From: Apiosordaria backusii
Lineage: Eukaryota; Ascomycota; Sordariomycetes; Sordariales; Lasiosphaeriaceae
Assembly: GCA_030549205.1 (NCBI GenBank)
Contig: JAUKTV010000005.1
Location: 1,860,001 to 1,924,000 of the forward strand
DNA: 64,000 nucleotides
Direction of reading: 5' to 3'
Part shown: one piece after another, positions 12,388 to 22,212 of the stretch
Layout of the letters: each line of letters opens with the position of its first letter
Position numbering within the stretch: position 1 is the stretch's first letter
Notes under the pieces: model-generated
Seen by the model: the letters and a program-made list of their open reading frames with translations, nothing else
Databases searched by the model: none
What the model was told of the DNA's origin: nothing
Position numbers and translations under genes: made by a program

Positions 12388-13482
12388 TCACGTTATCCCA
12401 CAAGTCACTCGACTCGGGAGGATTTCCTCACCCAAGTCTCCGGATTTAACGTCCCCATCCAGCACAAGCGTCCCGATCCAAACATCCATTGTCCTAGCAT
12501 AAGAGATATCCTCCGCCTTCCTTATAATACCACCTCCCTTTTTGATGAGCGTTCCTCTTCTATAACCGCCTCCCCTTATAGGTTCCACATAACTCCTGAG
12601 CGCAGCAGCAGTAGCATCCCTCATCGACCTCAACACAGTCCTCATCTGGTCACCCCCTTCCAACCCCAACCCCTCAATCTCCCTCTCAAAACCCTCCCCC
12701 ACAACCGAGTTTGTCTCCCAATCCCCATCACCCAGCTCTATCTCAGGCACCACCACCCCCTCCCTCTCCAACTTCCACCCCGTCTCCCTCGCAACCTGTT
12801 TGATCCCCTCGGGACTAACCAAACACCTCATATTTTCCGTGCTGCTCTCTACCCCCCTCTCTAGTTTTAACCCCTCCAAAGTCCCCCTCGCAATCGCAGC
12901 AAAAACATGCGGCAGTGCTTCTTTAACTGTAGCATGCAACGCAAACTCCGCAATCAACACCCTCTTCACCCTCCCCTTCAAGCTCTGCAGTATCTCAGCC
13001 AAACTGTCGACATCGCGAAAATACCAGACGGAATGAACCAGCACCGCCACGTCCCACTTCTTGTTCTTGTTTCTCTCGTCCTCGGCGAGAAGAAACTGGA
13101 CTGGATCAGCTTGGTGGAAGGTGATGAGCTCGGGGAAGCCATATCCAGGTGAGGTCAGATAGGCTTGGGCCTGACCCAACGTGAACGGAGAGCAGCCGTC
13201 AGACTGGTATGTATGTTTTTCGAGTGAGAACACTTGTGAGAGCGGGGCAGGGTCGAGAGCGTCGATGTGCCCGTGGGGGGAGTGGGATAAGACGAGACGG
13301 GCGAGGGCATCGGTGGTGGTGCCCTGCCCGCAGCCGATTTCCAGGACACGGGTTGGGCGTTCGGGCAGGTGATCTTTGAGGAGGTTGTGGCGGTATTCAA
13401 GTTGGGCGTCGTATTGCTGGGACGAGAAGTAGCTGGGGCGGAGGTGGTGGTAGCCTTTTGTTTTGTTGGCGTCGTCGGGCAT
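12388..13482 (-). CDS. class I SAM-dependent methyltransferase
   Basis: Single-exon gene of 364 residues. The Rossmann-fold SAM-binding motif I is clear at residues 46-54 (VLEIGCGQG). An acidic strand-2 motif (IDALDPAP) follows, then KWDVAVLVHSVWYF near residues 145-158, which matches motif IV-V of class I methyltransferases, and RVLIAEFALHA. The N-terminal segment GYHHLRPSYFSSQQYDAQLEYRH looks like the leading helix of small-molecule methyltransferases. The substrate cannot be told from sequence. No signal peptide or membrane segment is seen. The start is the first ATG of the frame. It lies on the same strand as the AlaX gene, but about 0.5 kb of non-coding sequence separates them and each probably has its own promoter. 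Confidence 0.85.
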   Translation of the reverse strand: MPDDANKTKGYHHLRPSYFSSQQYDAQLEYRHNLLKDHLPERPTRVLEIGCGQGTTTDALARLVLSHSPHGHIDALDPAPLSQVFSLEKHTYQSDGCSPFTLGQAQAYLTSPGYGFPELITFHQADPVQFLLAEDERNKNKKWDVAVLVHSVWYFRDVDSLAEILQSLKGRVKRVLIAEFALHATVKEALPHVFAAIARGTLEGLKLERGVESSTENMRCLVSPEGIKQVARETGWKLEREGVVVPEIELGDGDWETNSVVGEGFEREIEGLGLEGGDQMRTVLRSMRDATAAALRSYVEPIRGGGYRRGTLIKKGGGIIRKAEDISYARTMDVWIGTLVLDGDVKSGDLGEEILPSRVTCGIT

Positions 13483-14111
13483 CTTGTACTGGGCGGTTAC
13501 CTAGTTGGCTTGAGTTGCTTTTGTTGGGTCAGATGATGGGAGAGTAGATTGGATGAAGGTGTTGGTTGCTCCTGCCCTTTTTTACTCTTGCCTGAGATAT
13601 CCGGGTGAGGTGCTTGTGTGGAGGTCTTGTCAGTGAGGAAAGTGCTCTGGTACTGTCATGAGGAAAGTGAGAACATCTTTTGAGTCGTCAGTCCCGTCAA
13701 CCATGGGTCATCTTGACTCATCTGGTATACCTGTCACTATGTATTCTCTCATGGTGATGAGTAGAGATACAGCTCATAATCTGCCAATTTCATGATTCAG
13801 GGTCTCATTCCAATATGACAATCATGAATAAGTATATAGTGAGACATGCCTTAAGCATTATCCTCATTTTCATGCAGTAGCACAAGCGCCTGGCAACATC
13901 AAACATGTCACCAAGATGCCTTCAACCACGCCGAGCTATATGACAAAACAGTGCATCGGGAACAATACTAACAGAACACTCAACGCCTCATTCAGATTTA
14001 TGGAGCACCAAACACACTTTTGGTTTCCGGAGCCCCAATGTCCGGATTCCCAATCCGTTCCCTTCATAACCCCCCTCCACAACTCCCACATACACTTAAC
14101 ATCCAAACCCA

Positions 14112-14242
14112 GCCCGCTTGGCTCAGTGGTAGAGCGTATCACTAGTAAGAAAAAAGTCGGAAAGTGGATCACATCCACCTCCACCTACCTTCAACACACT
14201 AGGTCAATGACAAGGTCATTAGTTCAATTCTGATAGTGGGCA
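14112..14242 (+). tRNA. tRNA-Thr (anticodon AGT) with 59-nt intron
   Basis: The acceptor stem GCCCGCT pairs with AGTGGGC (one G-U) and is followed by discriminator A. The D arm is GCTC/GAGC with loop AGTGGTA and carries a good A box (TGGCTCAGTGGT). The anticodon loop reads C-T-AGT-A and is interrupted after position 37 by an intron at 14148-14206. The T arm ATTAG/CTGAT has a 7-nt TTCAATT loop that supplies a B box. A TTTT Pol III terminator lies at 14248-14251. The intron contains ACT, able to pair with the anticodon as in eukaryotic pre-tRNAs. Weak points: the anticodon stem TATCA/TGACA has one A-C mismatch and the T stem has a T-G pair, so the gene could be decaying. Mature length would be 72 nt. 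Confidence 0.65.
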
Positions 14243-14370
14243 TCATATTTTGCTTCCATTCCTGTCTACTTTTTTCTTTTTTTTCTTTTTTTGTCGCTAT
14301 TCCCCCACCTACATTCTCAATCATTTCCTCCCCTCCCAAACCTCCCTCAAACTCTTCACACCGCCACCAC

Positions 14371-15075
14371 TCACCAAATCAACCCCCGAACCCACCGCCT
14401 CAGCCGTAACCTTCCTCCCCCCCGCCGGAATAACCGCACTCTCATCCCTAAACCCCCCGCCTGCCTCTCCGCCAACCTCTTCACCTCCTCTGCCTTCTCC
14501 CCCTCCCCTTCCTCAGGTATATACCCCCTCAACACCTCCCTCACATAACCCCCCGGCACCCCCTCCCTCAACGCATCCTCAATCCCCCTGTTCATCCTCA
14601 CAATATACTCCTCCCTCGGTTTATAACCCCCCTGATCCCTCTTGAAATCAATATACACCAGCATCTCCACCTCCTCCCCCTTCCCCTTCTCCTCCTTCCC
14701 CTCCTTCCCCTCCTTCCCCTTTGTCCTCCCTACATCATCCGCCGTACCGTGACCCGCACCCTTCCCCCAAAACTCCACCGCAATCACCCTCTTCTCATAC
14801 GCATACGGAACCCCTTCGTTAAGATCCAGCATTTTCTCGTCTTCTGGCGTAAGCCGATACACCAACCCCCACACCTCATCAGCTTCCGAAGGTGGCTCAT
14901 CGAGAAAAGTCGGCGAGCGGGCCACGTTGGCGTACCCCCTCGCGTTGATGAACCACTTGTAGTTTCTTAGGCGGCCGAGGCCGATATACGCCGAAGAAGG
15001 GCAGCGGCGGGCCATCTGGTCGAGCCAGAGGTTGGAGCCGTAGGCGAAGTAGATTTTGTTGTCTGTGGTGCCCAT
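14371..15075 (-). CDS. gamma-glutamylcyclotransferase-like protein
   Basis: Single-exon frame of 234 residues in the GGCT/AIG2 fold family, which cyclises gamma-glutamyl amines to 5-oxoproline. The substrate-loop motif YGSN is at residues 12-15, just after the first beta strand (IYFAYGSN). The likely catalytic acid is E87 in LDLNEGVPYAYEKR. A Lys-Glu-Gly-rich insert at 119-135 is encoded by a CTTCCCCTC-type minisatellite and is probably a surface loop. The predicted C-terminus after residue 207 becomes unusually Arg-rich (RLRLRRWVRG). A -1 frame from the six-C run at 14453-14458 instead gives a more natural acidic and hydrophobic tail starting FRDESAVIPAGG and ending at 14321. A TATA-like element (15171-15178) lies about 97 nt upstream. 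Confidence 0.85.
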   Translation of the reverse strand: MGTTDNKIYFAYGSNLWLDQMARRCPSSAYIGLGRLRNYKWFINARGYANVARSPTFLDEPPSEADEVWGLVYRLTPEDEKMLDLNEGVPYAYEKRVIAVEFWGKGAGHGTADDVGRTKGKEGKEGKEEKGKGEEVEMLVYIDFKRDQGGYKPREEYIVRMNRGIEDALREGVPGGYVREVLRGYIPEEGEGEKAEEVKRLAERQAGGLGMRVRLFRRGGGRLRLRRWVRGLIW

Positions 15076-15170
15076 GGTGAGTGAGGGGTGAGTGATGGTG
15101 TTATAAGTGGAAGGTGTAAGTTCGGGAAGAGTGGACGAAGATGGGTTAATGGGAGCGGTTTGGGATGATC

Positions 15171-15178
15171 TATATAAA
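15171..15178 (-). promoter_or_regulatory. TATA-like element of the GGCT-like gene
   Basis: A TATATA core on the minus strand sits about 97 nt before the ATG at 15075, a usual distance for fungal TATA boxes. No transcript start is known, so the role is inferred. Confidence 0.4.
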
Positions 15179-15576
15179 GGAGGTGTGTATCTGAGTCCAA
15201 ACTTTAAACACGGTTTCTTTGATAAGATTCTGCGCTGGATGAGTAACAGATCGAGTCAATAAGCGGGGTTTATTAAGGCGCAATTGCAATAGCTGTTTGG
15301 TTGGTGGCTGCCGCCATTGAAACTTGACCAAAGCCCTAACCCTGAGACTTACACCAGTTTAATAACCACCAGTTTCTGTGACATTAAACCCCTGATCATA
15401 AACAAGAGAGTTCCTGCAAGGGAAACTCAAAGAAGAGAATATACATCAGCAACATCGAGATGCGCTGGCAACATGTGTAACATGGTCCCCTCCATACGCC
15501 CACATTGACCCGCATGAGAACCCCTAACCCCCTTCTCACCATCCCTCAACAACCCCCAGCGGACGCCCAGCCACCC

Positions 15577-16836
15577 CTAAGCCTCCCCAGCACCCTCCTC
15601 CCTCGCCAACCCCTTCCTCCTCGCCTCATTCAACGCCTTCAACTTCGCCGTCCCAATCCCCGCCACCCCATCCCTCTGATTATCCCCCAACCAAGGCTTC
15701 TTCGAATCCCCCAGCACCGTCCCCGCCAAAAAATACACCACCATCCCAAAAATAATCAGCACAAACGCAATCGGATACATCCAGTGAATCGTGTACCCAA
15801 ACACCCTCGTCCCAATAATCACCCCCCAAAAGTTCGCCGTCAACAAATTCACATCAAAAATCGCCGCGCTCCCCATCCGCAAAATCAGCGGCACCAACGA
15901 GTAGAAAATGAACAGACAAAAAGTATACCCCACCAACCACCCAGCCACATCCCCATTCCACGTCGCGCCCGCAAAGCTGTTCCTGTCAAAAATAGCCGCC
16001 TGAACGCCGTTGATGCACACCCCAAAGATGCCTAGAAAGCCCAAGACTTCATACATTGGCCTCTTGGAGACGAACCACTCCTCGTAGACATTCGAAACGC
16101 CGTACAGCGTCGCTCCCAAAAGACCAAAGAGATCGCCTTTGATCATGTCCTTCCCGTTGCCGCCGTTGGTGCCATTGATGTGATCGCTTGCAAGCAAGAC
16201 ACCCATGCCGCCGCAGCAGATGAGGATACCTGCTATCTGGACGATTCTATACCTGACTTTGAGGAGGAAGAAAGACAGAATGACAACGCAAACAATAGCC
16301 CAAAAGTTGAGCAGCTGGGCAGACAAGATGTTGGTGTACTCGTAGGCCAAAACAGTAAAGTAGTTTCCCTGGACGTCGAGGAAGGACAAGATGAAATACT
16401 TCCAGCCGTCGCGCCAGAGGATGGACCGGTATTTCTCCCAGCCGTGCTTGTAGATGGTGTACGGGAGGTAAACTATCGTTAAAAGGGCGTAGTTGAAGAG
16501 AGTCTGGAAGGCTGGAATGATGGTGTTGACCGAGCTCAGGAAGGAGGTGAAGGTGTTGGAGCCGGTGATGCAGAGCGCGAGGATCTGGCCTAGGGCGATG
16601 ATGGCCCAGAAGTCGACGGTCATGAGGTAGGAGTACCACTTGACATCCTGATTCTCGAGGTGCTTGAGGCCTGCGGCGACGGCGGCAGACTCAGAGTCGC
16701 TGTCGGTTGCGTGGCCCTCGGCGCTGATGCTGGTGGTGGTGGCGTGAGCGGTGGTCCCGTAGTCACCGGTGCCGTCTGTTTTGGCCATGACAGGCTCGAC
16801 GGCGGTGTGAATGGTGTTGTTGTTATTGTCAGGCAT
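15577..16836 (-). CDS. SLC35F-family (DUF914) membrane transporter
   Basis: Single-exon gene of 419 residues. After a Ser/Ala/Glu-rich cytosolic N-terminus of about 75 residues come roughly ten hydrophobic segments, beginning with FWAIIALGQILALCITGSNTF and including YFTVLAYEYTNILSAQLLNFWAI, IAGILICCGGMGVLLAS and VFGYTIHWMYPIAFVLIIFG. The order, the QGNYFTVLAYEYTN region and the ending match the drug/metabolite-transporter superfamily branch SLC35F1/F2 (DUF914). Members sit in endomembranes or the plasma membrane; human SLC35F2 imports small drugs, but substrates of fungal members are mostly unknown. The C-terminus is short and charged. Family assignment is firm, substrate is not. Confidence 0.9.
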   Translation of the reverse strand: MPDNNNNTIHTAVEPVMAKTDGTGDYGTTAHATTTSISAEGHATDSDSESAAVAAGLKHLENQDVKWYSYLMTVDFWAIIALGQILALCITGSNTFTSFLSSVNTIIPAFQTLFNYALLTIVYLPYTIYKHGWEKYRSILWRDGWKYFILSFLDVQGNYFTVLAYEYTNILSAQLLNFWAIVCVVILSFFLLKVRYRIVQIAGILICCGGMGVLLASDHINGTNGGNGKDMIKGDLFGLLGATLYGVSNVYEEWFVSKRPMYEVLGFLGIFGVCINGVQAAIFDRNSFAGATWNGDVAGWLVGYTFCLFIFYSLVPLILRMGSAAIFDVNLLTANFWGVIIGTRVFGYTIHWMYPIAFVLIIFGMVVYFLAGTVLGDSKKPWLGDNQRDGVAGIGTAKLKALNEARRKGLAREEGAGEA

Positions 16837-18007
16837 GATGATTGTGTTGTTTCAAGTCCCCTAGAAAGTAGTTCTCTTGTAGTTGAAGTACTGGCTGTCT
16901 TAATATGTGGTAGTTCCTCGACCACAACTTGGTTAAATATAGATTACGCAGAGAATGTGTTTTCTCTGGATAAGTCTTTCTTACGTCCCCTCGAGCAAGC
17001 GCAAAGACTCAAAGTCGCCTGCCGTGAAGTTACTGATGTTTGGCTCGACGCATGAACGGGTGCGTCGAGAAGCGGAGAAAGTCGAGGGGCGCTTTGGATC
17101 GAGAAAAGCACATATAGTATTAGGTGAAGGTTAGGGTAGGAAAGAGAGCAAAACAACAGACGGTCAAACTTCCGTCGCGAGTTATTCTAGGTTCTAGAAA
17201 GAGCTGACTGGAGTATCAAGGACTTTTGAGCTTTTGAGTGAAGCAAGAGGGGAAAAAAAGAGAGGGCTCTGAGCGGGGTTTGTTGTTTCCCGCTAGAATA
17301 TGAAGAGCGATTCTTGGCGAGCAAGCCACGGTGAGTTAGTGATCGTGGGTGGGCGGCAACCCTTGAAAATATTTGCAAAAAAAAACCGTTGAGTGGAAGG
17401 AGCCCAGCGGGGCCGGGTTGATGTCCGTTAAAGTTCGCCGGGATTTGTCTTGGCACCCGCGGGCGGAGCTGTGGGGGCATCAAAAGCGGGGTGCATTCGG
17501 GAGGCCGGTTTCGGTGGGCCCCCCGAGGCACCGCATTTTGGTCGATGTTCCGTACATACGGCTAACACCATCTATGCCGAAGTGGCTTACCGGAATTAAG
17601 ACGGCTAATGACCGAGTCAGTCTTGGATGTCGTCCTAATAAGCTTCCACAGACTTGCTCACCTCGCAGAGTGTCTATCGCTTCATCTGCCGTATAATCTC
17701 ATCATGTTTAGCTCATCGGCAAACCTCCTAAAGACAGTCAACCATGGTAATCGAAGCGAAACCGAAACCGAAAATATTGCCAACATGAACATCCTTCAAG
17801 AACACCTTTATACCCGAGTGACCTCGGACTTGCCGGACTCATGCTTACAAATGTTATCTCTTACCAGTTGATCAAGATGTCATCATGGCTTATTGATCAG
17901 GTCTCTGGAGGGGTATAAAACACTCACAATCAACCAGCGTCTCAGTTGGCAGCATCACCTCTCGACTTCTTTGCTTCACCCTCAAGCTTCACTTGTTAGT
18001 CTTCGCC
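16837..18007. other. intergenic region between divergent genes
   Basis: No gene supported. It holds the promoter side of the minus-strand transporter and of the plus-strand SDR at 18008. The best regulatory signal is a TATAAAA at 17914. Confidence 0.5.
17914..17920 (+). promoter_or_regulatory. TATA box upstream of the SDR pseudogene
   Basis: TATAAAA within GGGGTATAAAACACTC lies 94 nt before the ATG at 18008. A C/T-rich leader follows, as in many fungal core promoters. The promoter looks intact although the reading frame behind it is broken. Confidence 0.55.
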
Positions 18008-18786
18008 ATGGCTCCTTCTGCTTACCACAAGCTCCAATCCAAGCATGTCCTCATCCTTGGAGGAAGTTCAGGAATAGGGACGCTGTAGCAGATGGCTCAC
18101 TTGCCTCTGGGGCCAAAGTAACCATCTCCTCCTCGTCTCAAACCAAGGTTGGCGCCGCCGTTTCCCGTCTCAAGTCAGAGTATCCTTCTCAGCCAGACAC
18201 GATTACTGGCATTCCCGCCGACCTCTCCAATCCAGCCACGGTGGAAGATGTCCTTGACAGTTTGTTCAAGAAAGCCGAGTCCAGCCACGGTACCATCCAT
18301 CATGTCGTTCTCACAGCTCCGTCCTCCCTTGTCCTCGGGCCCGTGGAAACTATGTCTGTAGATGACATCCTCTCGACTTCTCACATGCGCCTCGTTCTTC
18401 CCATTATTCTAGGCAAAGTCGCATCTCGATACCTTCCAAAGGAAAACACTTCCAGCATCATCATCACCAGTGGCGCTGTCACCAAAAAGCCAGGCAAGGG
18501 GTGGACTTTGATGAGCTACTATGGCGGTGGACTCTCAACTTTGGCCAAGGCGCTGGCGGTTGATCTCGCGCCGATTAGAGCCAATGTTGTTCGGCCTGGA
18601 TATGTTGAAACAGAAATGTGGACTGAAGAGCATAAGGCTGTCATGCCGGAGGTTGTCGCCAAGACAACGCTCACTGGTATACCCGCTAAAGGGGAGGCTG
18701 TCGCGGAGGCGTATCTGTGGTTGATGAAAGACAGCAATGTGACTGGGGCGGCAGCGGAGACGGATTCTGGTGGGCTGTTGGCTTGA
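18008..18786 (+). pseudogene. short-chain dehydrogenase/reductase with a one-base frameshift
   Basis: The ATG at 18008 opens a classical SDR N-terminus: a short lead, then the Rossmann strand HVLILGGSSGIG. The frame then hits TAG at 18086. Dropping back one base from about 18082 restores a continuous SDR reading frame (AVADGSLASGAKVTIS, then LSNPATVEDVLDSLFKK, ITSGAVTKKPGKGW, LAVDLAPIRANVVRPGYVETEMW) to the TGA at 18784-18786. So a single nucleotide is missing between GIG and AVA, roughly 18078-18082. No intron can explain it, because the gap is too small. The usual YxxxK pair is not evident (GWTLMSYYGGGLSTLAK), as in some atypical fungal SDRs. It is either a young pseudogene or a base-calling error. 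An ATG at 17893 is in frame with the second half, but it translates the leader and lacks the nucleotide-binding motif. Confidence 0.75.
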
Positions 18787-20247
18787 TATGGCTGAGTTGA
18801 TCCTGATATCTAGATGGTGGGCTGTGAATGAGAATGTTAGTGAAATTGCAAAACATCGAAATGTCAGCCGCCATATGCATCGATCGGTTGATGAGAAAAA
18901 ATGACCCGCTTGACACCTGCCGGAGCCCTTGTCAGGGATCTTCCCATGTTTTGCAGAGAGACACAAGTTTCAATGTCCTACAAAGAGTAGAGCAATTAGT
19001 ATGATGTTTCTCCCTTCGTTCGACTACAATCAACAAGTCCCCAGAATCTCATAACTTACCTCTGTTCCTCGATCCTTTGGCCCGTCCATCGTATATTTTT
19101 CGAGTTATAGCAAGGCGGTATCCAATTGCGCGTCCCATTTCCGGGCCTTGCTCCCACTTTATTTCTCTGTGTACGTCTGACAATGGAATTGTCTCGTGTT
19201 GGAGATGACGCGGCTTACACGAGCTCGTTTAAGTGTACTCCACGTGCAGGGTTCGTGTTGACATTCCATGCCCAGCCAACTGCTCCTTCTTCCTCCCATC
19301 AGCTGGAATGTTGCTCCTTCGCTCCTTCCCCCTGATTTTGAGGCCACCAAATATGACGTCCCAAAGATGAGCGGGCTGTGTGAGTGCGGAATGGGCAAGG
19401 CGCGCGTTTGTCTGCGACGTCCCTGTCAATTGGCACAGAATTGGTTTTGGATTTATCATCTGTTTGCACCACCATGACACAACCGGCTCAGGAGACATCC
19501 CGAGGAGCGCCTTCTTCAAGAGCCAGTCACTCCTCAAATACCCCAGCACGTGATGTTGCTTTTTCTTTTGTTATTGTTCCCTTGGTCGTTCAAGGCGAGT
19601 GAGTGCTGCCGTGGATACTACCATCCCAACAAGTCGCCATACGGCCGGTGCAACGAAGCGTCTCACAACCAAGACAATACCTACCCGCCATCTCTCCGTC
19701 TTTACAGGTCTGGCGGTCTGGCTTCTCTGTCAAGGAGACCCGTTTCCCAGTGGCTAGAGCAGTTCCGTTCTCCAAGCTCTTTTCATCCCATCTTATCGCC
19801 AACTTGAACTCGGTTAGAAACCGGATTTCGTTCGCCAGTTCTCATCGAGGCAGAATAACGACATCTCCTTTGCAGCGCGGGTAGCTGCAATTCTCCTGCA
19901 TCATCTCGATTTCACCCTCACCACGAAGGCTGCCGCATTAGAGACTGCTGTCAGTTCCCTGTGTCACCATTGCGTCTCGACAGCAGCCACCCGAACAACA
20001 CACACAAGTAAGTGGGCCATTTGCCCTGCTCGATCCCTTTCACTCCTATTCTCTCGCATACCTGCCTTCCCGATAGGTTTCATCATGTTGGCATACCTTC
20101 TGTAACGCACTACTTTCAAGTGCGCATCACGACCCCCCTCCCACTTCTGACTTGTACACCCGCACTTGATCATACCAGTCTGATATATCGAAGCATTAAT
20201 TGACCAACTGACCGGCAGACCAACCATCTCACTCCGATCTCTGTAAA

Positions 20248-21348
20248 ATGACCACATCACCCTCCCAAAGTCCTGGCCCAGGAGACCGACCTGTCTCAGA
20301 CCTACTAGATTCACCCACTGCCCGTTCTTCACCACCACCGCCTCCTCGAAAAGAATTCAAGGCTTACGGTCAAGACTACCAATACGCCGAAACGTGGTCA
20401 AATCCTCTTCCGGAGTTTATCGTCCACAACCGTGGTAGCAAGGACTACCATCCCGGGGCGCTAGAAGCAGGGACCGCCGGAGTTCCGGGGGGAATAGGAG
20501 CAGCAACAGGAGCGGGGCCCGGACCCGAGAGCGTCGACGGCACTCAAGATACTGGCGCCAGCATGGATTACCACGAGAGTGTTTCCCAGCATCGTCCCGA
20601 TACTGTCGGGTCTAAGGGCTCCGTCATAAGGGAAGCGGTTTGGGTGCCTCCTCCTGAGAAACCCTGGTATAGAAAGCTCTCCCACCTCCAGTGGCTCATC
20701 GGCACCGTCACCGTCCTGGGCATTCTTGCAGTCGTTCTTGCAATTCTAGGAGCCATGGGCATCCTCAGCGGGACAGCGTAAGTGACGATCTCTCAAGTCT
20801 GCTGCTCCTGTTTTCGCCTGCTAACATAGCTCCGTTAGTGGTACCGAGTCGACTTCTGATGCTGCCAACAGCACGACGAGTGCCATCCCGACATCAACGT
20901 CAACAACGTCATCAACCGCGGCACGACCAACCCCAACAGTAAGTGCTTCTTTCTTCACGATTGTCCCTCCTCCAAAAGACTAACACTGGCATCTTAGAAC
21001 CTCAACGACTTCTGCAAGGACTCATCGTCCTTTCTCAGTGACGTCGATCCGTTCAACACCAAAGCCGACGGCGACAGCGGTAAAGTCGCCTGGTCATTGG
21101 ACTCGTCGGCTTCTGCGGAGGTCTGCTGTAACACATGCTTCAACACTCCTGATTGCGCAGGCTGGATCTACACTGGCGTGGATTTCACACCCTGCACGCT
21201 GTTCACTCTGAAGGGTACCTTTGCCGAGTCAAAAGACAGGGACACGTGCCCAAGTGGCCAGGCCGGCATGATCACTTTTGGGCGTAAGAATGGGGAGAAG
21301 GCCACTGCGGGGAGGGGACCATGTAGCAACGATTTCAAGTTGGGCTGA
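20248..21348 (+). CDS. type II membrane protein with apple/PAN-like C-terminal domain
   Basis: Three exons (20248-20777, 20839-20938, 20998-21348) give 326 residues. Both introns end in good acceptors, with CTAAC branch sites upstream. Residues 1-145 are a Pro/Gly-rich, probably cytosolic tail. One hydrophobic segment (WLIGTVTVLGILAVVLAILGA, about 153-173) has basic residues before it and no signal peptide, which predicts type II topology. A short Ser/Thr-rich stalk (about 180-210, likely O-glycosylated) leads to a Cys-containing domain: FCKDSS, EVCCNTCFNTPDCAGWIYTG and CTLFTLKGTF match the disulfide pattern of fungal apple/PAN-like domains. It may act at the cell surface in adhesion or recognition. 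The function is inferred only from architecture. Confidence 0.85.
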
Positions 21349-22212
21349 TGAGGATGTTCGAATGGCGTTATTGTTGAGTAGTATGTCTTGTAATTTTTGG
21401 GGGGTTTAGTTGGATGGCTATTTGTTACTTTTGTTCACTCACTTGAGGGAGGATTGGGAGGGGGTGAGGGGGGAGAGTGGGGAATATTTGCCTTGACAAA
21501 AAGGTTCCGGCCAGATACTGATAGATATTGGTCGCTGGGACACACGCATCATCTTGGGGACTTTGAAGCACATTGATGATATTTGACCATGACGGGGAAA
21601 AGGGTTCTCGATGAGAACGATGCTCTCTGTCTGTGTATAATATACTTCCATTTGCGTTGAATAAAAATTTTCCCTTCATGATCTTTCTATTAGCAGTCGA
21701 CAATGACAATGCTTTTGCGACATTTGACAATACATACATTCTCACAGGACAGAAGATGAGCAAAGAAAGAAAAGAAGCAGCACGAGTTACAAGTACAAAT
21801 AACATCTCTTTTTTGTTTCCCCAGAAGGAAAAAAACCTGTCTATTTCGCCGATTATTTCACCGTTTCCTTCACCCACCGCGAGCAACAATGAATCCAACG
21901 AGACCGTCCGTGTTGTAGTATGATGGGAACAACAAGAAAAGACAAAAAGACAAGAAGAAAAAAAGGCAAAGTTTGGAAAAAATTCTAGTTCTTCATGGGC
22001 TTTTTTGCATTCCTGGTTTTGTTTGTTTGTTTGTTGTGTGTTTGTGTGTTTGTGTGTCCTTCCTGTACCTGAATCCGACCATCCCATCCCCCATCCCCCC
22101 CCAAGCCAACCCTTCCTTGCATTAGCCCACTGACACACATATTTCCCCCCTTCCCCAAGCCAGCCCCCCTATTCTAAATTGTTTATGATTTTTGCAGAAT
22201 GGTGGGGCTAAC
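21349..22212. other. convergent intergenic region
   Basis: Between the 3' ends of the apple-domain gene and PDB1. It holds A/T-rich 3' flanks, a TTTG/TGTG simple stretch near 22015-22055 and C-rich runs near 22080-22170. No gene is supported. Confidence 0.5.

Noticed and set aside
17893..18786. Intact 297-residue SDR starting at 17893
   Set aside because: The first 63 residues are leader DNA read out of frame and lack the TGxxxGxG-type nucleotide-binding motif, which sits in the other frame from 18008.
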